A stretch of 64,000 bases of DNA from contig NZ_FOIJ01000022.1 of the NCBI RefSeq assembly GCF_900111745.1, positions 62,001-126,000 on the forward strand. The letters are read 5' to 3'. Below are positions 1 through 8,609 of this stretch, in pieces; within the stretch, counting starts at the first letter, position 1; the number at the start of each line of letters is the position of its first letter. The position numbers and the translations under genes are program-made. This stretch comes from Stigmatella erecta. GTDB taxonomy: Bacteria > Myxococcota > Myxococcia > Myxococcales > Myxococcaceae. Below the pieces are notes generated by a model that was not told the DNA's origin, made no database searches, and worked only from the letters and a program-made list of their open reading frames with translations.

Positions 1-204
1 CAGCACTTCCGGGGCCATGTGGACAGCCTGGCGGGCGCCAGCGGCGCGCGCTTCGCGCTGCTGCCCCCGGACAACGCCTCGGGCAACTTCGTGAAGGTGG
101 TGCAGCGCATCCCCGTGCTCGTGCGCTTCGATGGGAGCCTGAAGGACCTGCCGCTGAAGCCCGGCATGAGCGCCGTCGTCACGGTGGACACCCGGGGGAA
201 CTAG
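1..204 (+). CDS. EmrA/HlyD-type efflux membrane fusion protein, C-terminal end (partial)
   Basis: The gene enters from the left edge; the open frame runs from base 1 to a TAG at 202-204 and leaves 67 residues. The tail has the pattern of the C-terminal beta-barrel of EmrA/HlyD adaptors: a stretch ending NFVKVVQRIPVLVRF, then LKPGMSAVVTVDT just before the end. Such adaptors sit in the periplasm and link an inner-membrane transporter to a TolC channel. It lies 3 bases ahead of an EmrB-type transporter and is followed by a TolC-type gene, which supports the assignment. The N-terminal anchor and hairpin lie outside the window. Confidence 0.85.
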   Translation, partial: QHFRGHVDSLAGASGARFALLPPDNASGNFVKVVQRIPVLVRFDGSLKDLPLKPGMSAVVTVDTRGN

Positions 205-207
205 GCC

Positions 208-1749
208 ATGAAGAGCGATGCCATCACCGGCTCCAAGGCCGGTATCACCATCGCCGCCATGGCCGCGGCGCTGATGTCGGTGCTCGACATCTCCATCGTC
301 AACGTGGCGCTCAACGACATCCGGGCGAGCTTCGGCACGCCGATGGATCAGATCGCCTGGGTGTCCACCGGCTACATGATGGCCAACGTGGTCGTCATCC
401 CCATGACGGGGTGGCTGCAGCGGCGCTTCGGCTTCCGGCGCTACTTCACCTTCTCCATCCTCATGTTCACCGCGGCCAGCGTGCTGTGCGGGCTGGCGTG
501 GAACCTGCCCTCGCTCGTGGTCTTCCGCATCCTCCAGGGCGTGGGCGGCGGCGCCATCATCCCCACCTCCCAGGCCATCCTCTTTGCCCGCTACCCGCGC
601 GAGGAGCACGGCATGGCCGGGGCGCTGTTCGGCCTGGGCGCCGTGACGGGCCCCCTGCTGGGGCCCACCGTGGGCGGCCTGCTCATCGAGTCCTCGAGCT
701 GGCACTGGATCTTCCTCATCAACGTGCCCATCGGCCTGTTCGCCGCGTTCATGGCCTGGCGCAACATCGAGCAGAAGGGCTTCCAGCCCTCCGCCGAGCG
801 CGTGGACCGCTACGGCATCGCCCTGCTGGCGGTGGGCATGGCGGCGCTCCAGTACGTGCTGGAGGAGGGCAACCGCCATGACTGGTTCGACAGCCAGGAA
901 ATCACCGCGCTGGCGGTCATCGCCGGCGTGGCGCTCATCACCTTCGTCGTGCACGAACTGGAGACGCCCTCGCCCGTGGTGGACCTGCGCGTCTTCGCCA
1001 ACCGCTCGTACACGGCCGCCACGGGCATCAACCTCATGGTGGGCACGGCGCTCTTCTCGGGCACGTTCCTCTTCAGCCTCTTCCTGGGCTCGGTGGCGCA
1101 CTACTCCGCGCTGGACATCGGCCTGCTGTTCCTCAAGGGCAGCGCCATCCAGGTGCTCATCATGCCGCTGGTGGGCCGCTTCGGCGGCAAGCTCGACGGC
1201 CGCGTGATGGTGGCGCTGGGCATCATCGGGGTGAGCCTGTCGCTGTGGACCAATGGCCACCTGGCGACGAACGCGGACAACTCCGCGCTCATCACCCCCA
1301 TCTTCATCCGCGCCTGCTCCCTGGGGCTCGTCTTCGTTCCCCTGTCGGTCATCGCGCTCAGCGATTTGCGGCCGGAGCAGCGCGGCAACGCGGCGGGCCT
1401 CTACAACCTCACCCGCGAGCTGGGCGGCTCCATTGGCACCGCGTGGATGAGCAGCTCGCTCAGCCGCACCACCCAGCTCAACGTCACCACGCTCACCTCC
1501 AAGGTGGACGTCTACAGCCAAGCGACGGCCGAGCAGGTGGCGGCCCTCCAAGGCTCCCTGGCCGGCCGCGTCCCGGACCCCACCGGCGCCGCGTACGGCA
1601 TCCTCCAGATGAAGATCGCGGCCCAGGCCATGGTGCGGGCCTTCAACGCCAACTTCATGGTGTTGACCGCCCTGTTCGTCTGCACCCTGGTGTTCGTGCT
1701 GATGCTCAAGAAGCCCGCCCCGGGCGTGAAGGTCGAGGGCGCGCACTAG
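208..1749 (+). CDS. DHA2-family (EmrB/QacA type) drug:H+ antiporter
   Basis: Predicted 513-residue inner-membrane transporter of the 14-helix DHA2 branch of the major facilitator superfamily, exporting drugs or toxic metabolites with proton influx. The first helix carries the family motif as LDISIVNVALNDI (residues 26-38), and a glycine/proline-rich antiporter motif (GAVTGPLLGPTVGG) lies near residues 148-161. Hydrophobic segments recur along the whole length, and the size is normal for EmrB. The start is 3 bases after the adaptor stop, so the two are probably translationally linked. The substrate cannot be read from sequence. Confidence 0.9.
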   Translation: MKSDAITGSKAGITIAAMAAALMSVLDISIVNVALNDIRASFGTPMDQIAWVSTGYMMANVVVIPMTGWLQRRFGFRRYFTFSILMFTAASVLCGLAWNLPSLVVFRILQGVGGGAIIPTSQAILFARYPREEHGMAGALFGLGAVTGPLLGPTVGGLLIESSSWHWIFLINVPIGLFAAFMAWRNIEQKGFQPSAERVDRYGIALLAVGMAALQYVLEEGNRHDWFDSQEITALAVIAGVALITFVVHELETPSPVVDLRVFANRSYTAATGINLMVGTALFSGTFLFSLFLGSVAHYSALDIGLLFLKGSAIQVLIMPLVGRFGGKLDGRVMVALGIIGVSLSLWTNGHLATNADNSALITPIFIRACSLGLVFVPLSVIALSDLRPEQRGNAAGLYNLTRELGGSIGTAWMSSSLSRTTQLNVTTLTSKVDVYSQATAEQVAALQGSLAGRVPDPTGAAYGILQMKIAAQAMVRAFNANFMVLTALFVCTLVFVLMLKKPAPGVKVEGAH

Positions 1750-1803
1750 CCCGCCCCCACCTGCCGCCCCCCCTCCTTTCTTTTCCTTCCGAGGTCACCC
1801 CTC

Positions 1804-3309
1804 ATGCTCCCCGTCCGTCCGGGCCTCGCCCTGCTCGTGGCCCTCGCAACCCCCGCTTGGGCGCAGACGCCCCCCTCCCCTGAGCCTGCCGCCCCCGCGG
1901 CCCAGCCCCTGCCCGAAGGCCCCGAGCGGCCCGAGCTGCCGGCCACGGAGAGCTTCGATGCGAAGCTCTCCGCCCAACTCGGCCAGCCCGGCGGGCTCAC
2001 CGCGGACGAGACCGCCCGGCGCGCCACGGCCACCAGCCTGGAGGTGCGGGGGCGGGAGGCCGAGCTGGAGGCGGCCGAGGCGGGCGTGTCCCAGGCCCTG
2101 GCCTCCTTCCTGCCCCGGGTGAGCGTGACGGCAGGCTACACGCGCCAGTCCGCTATCGCGCCCCAGGCGTTCGGCACGCTCGTGGCGTCCCCGGGCAGCG
2201 CGGCCGGCCCCCTGCCGCCGGGCGCGCCCCTGGAGAACGTAGCCCTGGCCATTCCCACCCTGCAGAACCAGACAACGGTGCGCGCCGCGCTGACCGTGCC
2301 CGTGTCGGACTACCTGCTGCGCCTGTCGCGCAACTACGCCTCGGCGAACGCCTCCGAGGCGGCGGCCCGGCACACCACCCAGGCCACGCAGCTCAAGGTC
2401 GCCGCGGACGCGCGCATCCTCTATTACAGCTGGATTCGCGCGGCGCTCCAGTCCACGGTGGCCGAGGCCTCGCTCGCGCAGGCCCGGGACCACCTCGCGG
2501 ATGCCCACCGCGCCTTCGCCGTGGGCGGCGCCTCCCGGGCGGACGTGCTGCGGGTGGAGGCCCAGGTGGCGAGCGCGGAGCTGCTGGTGGCGCGCACCGC
2601 CAACCTGCGCAACCTCCAGGCGGAGCGGCTGCGCACGGCGCTCCACGAGCCCAGGGCGGCGGACTTCGCCATCGGCGAGGACGTGCGGGAGGCGCTGCCG
2701 CCCCTGGACGGCCTGAGCAGCCCGGCCGAGCTGGTGGAGGAAGCGCGCGGCCACCGGCTGGAGCTGCGCGCCGTGCAGGAGGCCACCTCGGCGGCCCGGA
2801 GCCAGGCCCAGGGCACGCGCGCCGGCTACCTGCCCCGGCTGGACGCGGTGGGGGATGTCATCTACGCCAACCCCAACCCGCGCTACTTCCCGCCCACCCC
2901 CGAGTTCAACACCACCTGGAGCGCGGGGGTGCAGCTGTCCTGGACGCCCACGGACATCCTCACGACGCGGGGCGCCTCGCGCGCCGCGAATGCCCGGGTC
3001 GCCCAGCTGGAGGCCCAGCGCGCCGCCCTGGAGGATGGCCTGCAGGTGGAAGTCGTCCAGGCGCTGAACGACTTGCGCGAGGCGGAGCTGGCGAGCCAGA
3101 CCACCCAGCGCGGGCTCTCCTCCTCGGAGGAGGCCTACCGCGTGCGCCGGCTGCTCTTCCAGAACGGCCGGGCCACCTCCACCGAGCTGACGGACGCCGA
3201 GGCGGACCTGACGCGCGCGCGCTTCGATGCGGTGAACGCCCGCATCGACCTGCGGCTGGCGCGCGTCAAGCTGCTCCACGCACTCGGCCGCGACGTCCAG
3301 CCCTCCTGA
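1804..3309 (+). CDS. TolC-family outer-membrane efflux channel
   Basis: 501-residue protein with a Sec signal peptide (cleavage likely after AWA at residue 20), then a Pro/Ala-rich stretch and two repeated long alpha-helical regions typical of outer-membrane efflux proteins. The trimeric family forms a barrel plus periplasmic tunnel. Alanine-, glutamate- and arginine-rich helices such as the AEAGVSQALASFLPRV segment are characteristic. It lies 54 bases downstream of the DHA2 transporter, so adaptor, pump and channel make one operon and probably one tripartite exporter. Confidence 0.88.
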   Translation: MLPVRPGLALLVALATPAWAQTPPSPEPAAPAAQPLPEGPERPELPATESFDAKLSAQLGQPGGLTADETARRATATSLEVRGREAELEAAEAGVSQALASFLPRVSVTAGYTRQSAIAPQAFGTLVASPGSAAGPLPPGAPLENVALAIPTLQNQTTVRAALTVPVSDYLLRLSRNYASANASEAAARHTTQATQLKVAADARILYYSWIRAALQSTVAEASLAQARDHLADAHRAFAVGGASRADVLRVEAQVASAELLVARTANLRNLQAERLRTALHEPRAADFAIGEDVREALPPLDGLSSPAELVEEARGHRLELRAVQEATSAARSQAQGTRAGYLPRLDAVGDVIYANPNPRYFPPTPEFNTTWSAGVQLSWTPTDILTTRGASRAANARVAQLEAQRAALEDGLQVEVVQALNDLREAELASQTTQRGLSSSEEAYRVRRLLFQNGRATSTELTDAEADLTRARFDAVNARIDLRLARVKLLHALGRDVQPS

Positions 3310-3438
3310 TCCGCGGGAAAAGGTGGGTAAATAACCACCCGCCCTCACGGGAAAGATTCGAGGACCGAGCAACTTTTTCTCGGCGCTTGCGAGAACCAGG
3401 GTGGCCTCTCCTCTCGCAAATCCTCCGGAGCTTTCCCC

Positions 3439-4569
3439 GTGAGCACCTACTCCGTTCGCAGCGGCGACACGCTGTCCGGCATCGCCCAGAAGTACAACAC
3501 CACGGTCAGCAAGCTCGCCCAGGACAACGGCATCCGCAACCCGAACCTCATCCAGACGGGCATGAAGCTGAACGTGTCCGGCAGCGCCAGCGCGGCCCGG
3601 CCCGCGGCGGCCTCCTCCCAGCAGTACACGGTGCGCTCGGGCGACACCCTGAGCGGCATTGCCCAGCGGTTCGGCACCACCACGGGCGCGCTGGCCAAGG
3701 CCAACAACATCAGCAACCCCAACCGCATCTACGCCGGGCAGAAGCTCACCATCCCGGGCGCGGGCGGGGCCAAGCCCACCCCGGCGCCGGCGCCCTCCTC
3801 TCAGCAGTACACGGTGCGCTCGGGCGACACCCTGAGCGGCATTGCCCAGCGCTACGGCACCACCGCGGGCGCGCTGGCCAAGGCCAACAACATCAGCAAC
3901 CCCAACCTCATCCAGGTCGGGCAGAAGCTCACCATCCCGGGGGGAGCCCGGCCCGGCCCCCAGGACGGTTTCGATCCGCCGGCCACCGGCGGCAAGCCCC
4001 CCACGGGGCCCGTCACCGGCCCCAGCAACGGCGGGGACGTCAAGGGCGGCGTGTCGCTCGCGCAGCTGCGCAAGATCATGCCCAACCTGTCGCAGGCCAA
4101 GGCGGAGCAGTACCTGCCGCACCTCAACCGCGCCATGGCCGAGGCGAACATCAACACCCCCAAGCGCCAGGCCGCCTTCCTCGCGCAGCTCGCCCACGAG
4201 AGCGGCGAGTTCCGCTACATGGAGGAGATCGCCTCCGGCGCCGCCTACGAGGGCCGCAAGGACCTGGGCAACACGCAGCCGGGTGACGGCGTGCGCTTCA
4301 AGGGCCGTGGCCCCATCCAGCTCACCGGCCGCTCCAACTACCGCGCCGCGGGCAAGGCGCTGGGCATCGACCTGGAGAACAACCCGAAGCGCGCCGCGGA
4401 CCCGGACGTGGGCTTCCGCACCGCCGCCTGGTTCTGGAACAGCCGCAACCTCAACAGCTACGCGGACGCGGGCAACTTCCGGGAAGTCACCCGCCGCATC
4501 AACGGCGGCTACAACGGGCTCGCCAGCCGCGAGGCCTACTACCAGCGCGCCCTCGGCGTGCTGGCCTGA
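3439..4569 (+). CDS. Triple-LysM protein with GH19 chitinase-like lytic domain
   Basis: 376 residues. Three LysM repeats (about residues 3-46, 62-106 and 123-167) bind peptidoglycan or chitin glycans. A Pro/Gly-rich linker leads to a GH19-type domain (205-376) with the acid in AHESGEF (E254) and the family signature FKGRGPIQLTGRSNY (287-301). The family cleaves beta-1,4-linked GlcNAc polymers, and bacterial forms of this size often act on peptidoglycan. The GTG start is preceded by CCGGAG. There is no signal peptide: the first LysM begins at residue 3, so export must use another route, or the protein acts after lysis. A role in prey or self cell-wall lysis is inferred. Confidence 0.82.
   Translation: MSTYSVRSGDTLSGIAQKYNTTVSKLAQDNGIRNPNLIQTGMKLNVSGSASAARPAAASSQQYTVRSGDTLSGIAQRFGTTTGALAKANNISNPNRIYAGQKLTIPGAGGAKPTPAPAPSSQQYTVRSGDTLSGIAQRYGTTAGALAKANNISNPNLIQVGQKLTIPGGARPGPQDGFDPPATGGKPPTGPVTGPSNGGDVKGGVSLAQLRKIMPNLSQAKAEQYLPHLNRAMAEANINTPKRQAAFLAQLAHESGEFRYMEEIASGAAYEGRKDLGNTQPGDGVRFKGRGPIQLTGRSNYRAAGKALGIDLENNPKRAADPDVGFRTAAWFWNSRNLNSYADAGNFREVTRRINGGYNGLASREAYYQRALGVLA
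3619..3941 (+). repeat. Direct repeat encoding LysM domains 2 and 3
   Basis: Two copies of about 140 bases (3619-3758 and 3802-3941) lie 183 bases (61 codons) apart. The first 50 bases of each copy are identical and the rest differ at only a few positions. The first LysM of the gene (from 3439) is clearly more diverged, so copies 2 and 3 look like a recent in-frame duplication or a gene-converted pair. Confidence 0.9.
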
Positions 4570-4575
4570 CGTCCG

Positions 4576-4659
4576 CCCCGGCGAAGCCGGGGCTCGTGGT
4601 CCCCCCCTCACCCCCGCACGGGCGCACACCGGGAACGGAAGGCCTTCGGCATGAAGGCC
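4576..4659 (+). terminator. Two hairpins downstream of the LysM/GH19 gene
   Basis: A perfect 7-bp stem with a GAA loop (4576-4582 / 4586-4592, CCCCGGC) begins 6 bases after the stop codon. A second perfect 7-bp stem with a 5-base loop (4641-4647 / 4653-4659, GGCCTTC) follows, then CTCTCAAGTTCTTG. Neither has a clean U-tract, so termination is inferred from position and stem strength only. Confidence 0.4.
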
Positions 4660-4708
4660 CTCTCAAGTTCTTGACCGCCGCCCGTGATGCGGGAATGAGG
4701 TGCGTCTC

Positions 4709-5476
4709 ATGAACAGCGCAGCGCGAATCCGGATCGCGGGGCTCCTGGGCCTCGCCTCCGCCCTGGCTTTGGTCTTCCTGCCCGTGCCCCCCGCGCACGC
4801 CACGGACAAGACCGCCCCCACGAAAGCCCCCTCCGAGACCGTCAAGCTCCGGAAGATCGGCATCATTGGCTCCGGGAAAGTCGGCGGCAGCCTGGCCCGG
4901 CTCTGGGTCAAGGCGGGCTACGAGGTGATGATCTCCTCGCGCCACCCGGAGGAGCTCAAGTCCCTGGCGCAGCAGCTCGGCCGCAAGGCCCGCACCGGCA
5001 CCCCACGGGAGGCCGCGATGTATGGCGACGCCGTGCTCATCGCGGTGCCCTATGGGGCGCTGCCGCAGATCGGCCGCGACTACGCCAAGGAGCTCTCGGG
5101 GAAGGTCGTCCTGGATGCCGGCAACCCCTACCCCCAGCGGGACGGGCCCATGGCCGAGGAAGCGCGCCGCAAGGGGACCGGCGAAACCTCGAAGGCCCTG
5201 CTGCCCGGGGTGAAGCTCGTGCGCGCCTTCAACGCCATGAGCGCCGTGGACCTCAACAGCCAGACGGGCCGGGAGGGCCCCCTGGCCGCCATTCCCCTGG
5301 CCAGCGATGACGCACATGCCCTGAAGGCCGCGGCCGAGCTGGTCAAGGCGGCCGGCTTCGAGCCGGTCGTCGTGGGCGGCCTGGACCGGGCAAAGGACTT
5401 CGACGTGGGGACGCCGGTCTACACGCGGGTGCTGACGGCCGAGGAACTTCGCAAGCAGTTGGGCCTCCCGGACTAA
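4709..5476 (+). CDS. NADPH-dependent F420 reductase-like Rossmann protein with signal peptide
   Basis: 255 residues from ATG 4709 (GAGGTG sits 6 bases upstream; a GTG at 4700 is less well placed). Residues 1-31 form a clear Sec signal peptide ending AHA. A dinucleotide-binding motif GIIGSGKVGGSLA follows at 51-63. The later part (AVPYGALPQI, DAGNPYPQRDG, VRAFNAM) matches the NADP oxidoreductase/F420-dependent reductase (NpdG-like, YfjZ/DinB-neighbour) family, usually a cytosolic enzyme that transfers hydride to or from NADP. The export signal is unusual for a nucleotide-dependent enzyme. The substrate is unknown. Confidence 0.78.
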   Translation: MNSAARIRIAGLLGLASALALVFLPVPPAHATDKTAPTKAPSETVKLRKIGIIGSGKVGGSLARLWVKAGYEVMISSRHPEELKSLAQQLGRKARTGTPREAAMYGDAVLIAVPYGALPQIGRDYAKELSGKVVLDAGNPYPQRDGPMAEEARRKGTGETSKALLPGVKLVRAFNAMSAVDLNSQTGREGPLAAIPLASDDAHALKAAAELVKAAGFEPVVVGGLDRAKDFDVGTPVYTRVLTAEELRKQLGLPD

Positions 5477-5488
5477 AAGGAAAACCCA

Positions 5489-6520
5489 ATGCCCCGCTTC
5501 GTCCGTGCTCCCTTCGTTGTCCTCCTCGTCCTGCTCGGCCTGACTCCCGAGGCGCAGGCCCGCGCGCGGTTCGAGCTGGACACGCCCTTCAACACCGGCC
5601 TGGACCGCTCGTACGTCTTCTCCTCGCCCAACCGCATCCGGCGGGAAGGGGAGCCGGAGCCCTCCGCGCTCGTCTTCGAGGCCCAGGTCGCCCCCAACCT
5701 CTTCTTTCCCCAGCTTCACTTCGGCCAGGTGCTCCCGGGGCTCGGGGAGTTCATCCTGAGCGCGGTCCTCACCCCGAACATCCGCCTGCGCATGCTGGCG
5801 CAGGAGTCGAGCCCCGTCATCCCACCGTCGTTCATGCCCAAGCTGACCCTGCAGCTGGCCCACCTGTGGCTGCCGGAGCTGGAACCGCAGACGCTCCCCA
5901 CCTCGGTGCGCATCGGCCTGGTCAACCTCGTGGTGGGCCACTACTCCAATGGCCAGGCGGGGTGCTTCTACGCCAACCAGTCCGCCGAGGAGGGCTGCGC
6001 CTCCACCGAGGGCCACCTGCCGCTCAATGAGCTCTCTGGAGACTTCTCCACGAACTTCGTGCGGCTGGAGGTCCACGGCCGGCTGCTCACCCACGTCGAC
6101 CTGCGGCGCAACTCCATGTGGAGCTTCGGGCTCAGTGCCTTCGTCGAGCACAACTCCTCGGCGGCCATCGGTGGCATCACCCCGGAGATGCGCGAGGTCT
6201 ACGGGGATGGGCACGCGGGCGCGGGGTTCCTGCTGGGGCGGATCTGGTTCGGCCACCGCTTCCGCCTGGAAGGCAACGTCAGCACCCCGTACGGGGAGAG
6301 CCCCCACCAGCCGTGGACGATGAGCCTGGAGGCCGCCGCGCTGCCGCGCTGGGGGGCGGGCTTCGGCGGATTCGTGCGCTACGTCCGGGGCCAGGACTAC
6401 TACAACATCCTCTTTCTCCAGCGGATCGAACTCGTCCAGGCGGGCCTCGTCTTCGAGCTGGGCCCGGGTCCCCGGACCCAGCCGGAGCTCTCCCCGAATG
6501 ACCTGAAGTCTCCTCAGTGA
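5489..6520 (+). CDS. Outer-membrane protein resembling phospholipase A1 (OMPLA/PldA)
   Basis: 343 residues, preceded by AAGGA 8 bases before the ATG, with a signal peptide ending near residue 25 (AQARA). The mature part alternates in the way of a beta-barrel. Residues 151-155 read HYSNG, the same arrangement as the HQSNG active site of OMPLA (catalytic His and Ser two residues apart), and STNFVRLE (187-194) can supply the third residue (N189), like the WNRL region of OMPLA. OMPLA hydrolyses outer-membrane phospholipids as a Ca-dependent dimer. The overall match is weak elsewhere, so a non-enzymatic barrel remains possible. It converges with the PBP2 gene and overlaps it by 7 bases. Confidence 0.6.
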   Translation: MPRFVRAPFVVLLVLLGLTPEAQARARFELDTPFNTGLDRSYVFSSPNRIRREGEPEPSALVFEAQVAPNLFFPQLHFGQVLPGLGEFILSAVLTPNIRLRMLAQESSPVIPPSFMPKLTLQLAHLWLPELEPQTLPTSVRIGLVNLVVGHYSNGQAGCFYANQSAEEGCASTEGHLPLNELSGDFSTNFVRLEVHGRLLTHVDLRRNSMWSFGLSAFVEHNSSAAIGGITPEMREVYGDGHAGAGFLLGRIWFGHRFRLEGNVSTPYGESPHQPWTMSLEAAALPRWGAGFGGFVRYVRGQDYYNILFLQRIELVQAGLVFELGPGPRTQPELSPNDLKSPQ

Positions 6521-8514
6521 ATCGCGGACGCCTCCCGTAGGTCCGGGGCCACCGGCGTCTGGGAGACGGGGGCACGCTCCTGGACCAGTGCGGGAGCCTG
6601 CCCCGGCGTGTAGGGCTGGTTGGCGCGCGGCGGCGGTGAGACGGCATCCTGTGCCTTCAGGTCGAAGTACTTCTGGATGACGGCCATGCCCGTGGGCGCC
6701 GCATCCAAGCCGCCGAGCCCGCCGTGCTCGTTGAGCACCACCACGGCGATCTCGGGGGCCTCCGCGGGCGCGAAGGACGCCAGCCAGGCGTGGTGCCGCG
6801 AGAAGAACTCCATCTGGTGCGTCTTGAGCCGCACCGCGCCCAGCGTGACGACCTGGGCGGTGCCCGTCTTGCCGGCCACCTTGATGTCCGGCAGGCGCTG
6901 GCGGTACGCGGTGCCGCCCGGCTCGTTCACCACCGCCATCAGCGCCTCGACGACCGCCTTGAGGTGCGCCGGGTTGATGTCCACCTTGCGCACCACCTGC
7001 GGCTGGAAGGCCTCGATGACGCGGCCATCCAGATCCTCGATGCGCTGCACCAGCTGCGGCTTGTACAGCGTGCCGCCGTTGGCCAGGGAGGCGTACACGA
7101 GCGCCAGCTGCAGCGGCGTCACGTTGTCATCGCCCTGGCCGACCGAGCTGTTGAGCGCCATGCCCTTGGAGTAGCCGCCCGGCGAGAGCCGGTCATGGTA
7201 GGCCGTGCTGGGCATGATGCCCGGCACCTCGGCCAAAACCCCAATCCCGGTGGGGCTGCCCAGGCCCAGGGCCTTGCCCATGTCCGCGATGGGGTCCAGG
7301 CCCAGGGTGTCGGCGACCTTGTAGAACCAGGTGTTGCACGAGTACTGCATCGCCAGCAGGCCATTCACCGGGCCGTGGCCGCTGTCCTTGTGGCAGCGCC
7401 AGGTATGGCCTCCGAGGGTGTAGCCGCCGGGACAGTTCACCACCGTCTCCGGCCGGAAGAGGCCCGACTTGTAGGCGGCCAGCGCCGAGACGACCTTGAA
7501 GGTGGAACCGGGGCTGTAGTGGTTGGCCGCCACGCGGTTGATCATCGGCTGGAGCGGATCCTTGGCCAGCGCCGCCATCTGCGCCGGGGTGATGCGGCCG
7601 GTGAGCAGGTTGGGATCAAAGCCCGGCCGGGACACCAGCGCGCGGATGAAGCCGGTGTTCACGTCGATGGCCACCACCGCGCCCGCCACGCCCGGGAAGG
7701 CCTGCTCGGCCGCCTCCTGCAGCCGCATGTCGAGCGAGAGCACGACGTTGCCGCCGGCCTGCGGTGGCAACACCGAGTTCTCCCCGAGCATGTCGTTCAG
7801 CTCCTCGATGGTCTGGCCGCGCGCGTTCACCACCTGCTTGCGCACCCCGTCCACGCCGCGCAGCCGCGACTCGAAGTAGCGCTCCAGGCCGCGGCGGCCG
7901 ATGTAGTCGCCCAGCGCGTACCGGGCGCCGTCGGCGTTGAGCCGCTCCAGCTCGTCCTGGTTGATCTCGTTCATGTAGCCGAGCACGTGCGAGAGCACCG
8001 TGCCGGCGCGGTAGTTGCGGTGCGGCACTGGCACCACCTCCACACCATCCAGGATGTCGAGCCGGGCATTGAGCCGGTCCAGCTCGTCGCGCGTCAGGTC
8101 CACACGGATGGAGAGCGGCTGGAACGGCGCGCTGCGGCGGGCGGCGCGGACCTGGTCCTCCACCTTCTGGCGCTGCTCGGCCTCCAGCGCGAGCAGCCCG
8201 GCCAGCCGGGGGATGACCTGCTCGAAGCAGTTCGTACAGAAGGCCGGGGTGAGGAACACATCGAACGAGGGCCGGCTGTCCACCAGGATGGTGCCCCGCA
8301 CGTCCTTGATGACGCCACGGTCGGCGCGGAGGCGGACCTCCTTGACGAAGTTGGCCACGCTCTTGGCGGCGTACTCCTCGCCACGGATGAGCTGGAGCCG
8401 GTAGAGCTGCATGGCCAGCAGCACCATGCCGCCCACCATCGCCAACCCCAGGAACAGGAAGCGCCGTTTGAGTTCTCTGCCCGGAGGCGTGTTTCCCAGG
8501 GTCGGGGGTGCCAT
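6514..8514 (-). CDS. mrdA: Penicillin-binding protein 2 (peptidoglycan DD-transpeptidase)
   Basis: 666 residues. A short cytoplasmic end and one membrane helix (about 18-38) precede the PBP dimerisation region and the transpeptidase domain. The three active-site motifs are present: STFK (337-340, catalytic Ser337), SCN (392-394) and KTG (548-550). This is the class B elongation enzyme that cross-links peptidoglycan with RodA. The length is normal. Neighbours are not other elongasome genes, so it stands alone here. The start is divergent from the zinc-ribbon/SDR gene. Confidence 0.93.
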   Translation of the reverse strand: MAPPTLGNTPPGRELKRRFLFLGLAMVGGMVLLAMQLYRLQLIRGEEYAAKSVANFVKEVRLRADRGVIKDVRGTILVDSRPSFDVFLTPAFCTNCFEQVIPRLAGLLALEAEQRQKVEDQVRAARRSAPFQPLSIRVDLTRDELDRLNARLDILDGVEVVPVPHRNYRAGTVLSHVLGYMNEINQDELERLNADGARYALGDYIGRRGLERYFESRLRGVDGVRKQVVNARGQTIEELNDMLGENSVLPPQAGGNVVLSLDMRLQEAAEQAFPGVAGAVVAIDVNTGFIRALVSRPGFDPNLLTGRITPAQMAALAKDPLQPMINRVAANHYSPGSTFKVVSALAAYKSGLFRPETVVNCPGGYTLGGHTWRCHKDSGHGPVNGLLAMQYSCNTWFYKVADTLGLDPIADMGKALGLGSPTGIGVLAEVPGIMPSTAYHDRLSPGGYSKGMALNSSVGQGDDNVTPLQLALVYASLANGGTLYKPQLVQRIEDLDGRVIEAFQPQVVRKVDINPAHLKAVVEALMAVVNEPGGTAYRQRLPDIKVAGKTGTAQVVTLGAVRLKTHQMEFFSRHHAWLASFAPAEAPEIAVVVLNEHGGLGGLDAAPTGMAVIQKYFDLKAQDAVSPPPRANQPYTPGQAPALVQERAPVSQTPVAPDLREASAIH

Positions 8515-8609
8515 CGTCAGTCCCCCTCCAGCCTACCACCGTGAGGGGGCGAGGCCAGCCCCCCCACCGTGCAGCCAAGCCGGCTTTCCAGAGGAGCCAG
8601 CCTCGGGCT

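Noticed and set aside
3322-3339. Short inverted repeat GGTGG / CCACC after the TolC gene
   Set aside because: Only 5 bp of stem; too weak to call a terminator or operator.
1795-4629. Long minus-strand open frame (944 codons) over the TolC and LysM genes
   Set aside because: It is antisense to two well-supported genes; high GC content makes stop codons rare in the opposite strand. It shows no known domains.
4671-4699. TTGACC as a promoter for the F420-reductase-like gene
   Set aside because: No -10 element at 16-18 bases; the box is close to the GC-rich hairpins of the previous gene.
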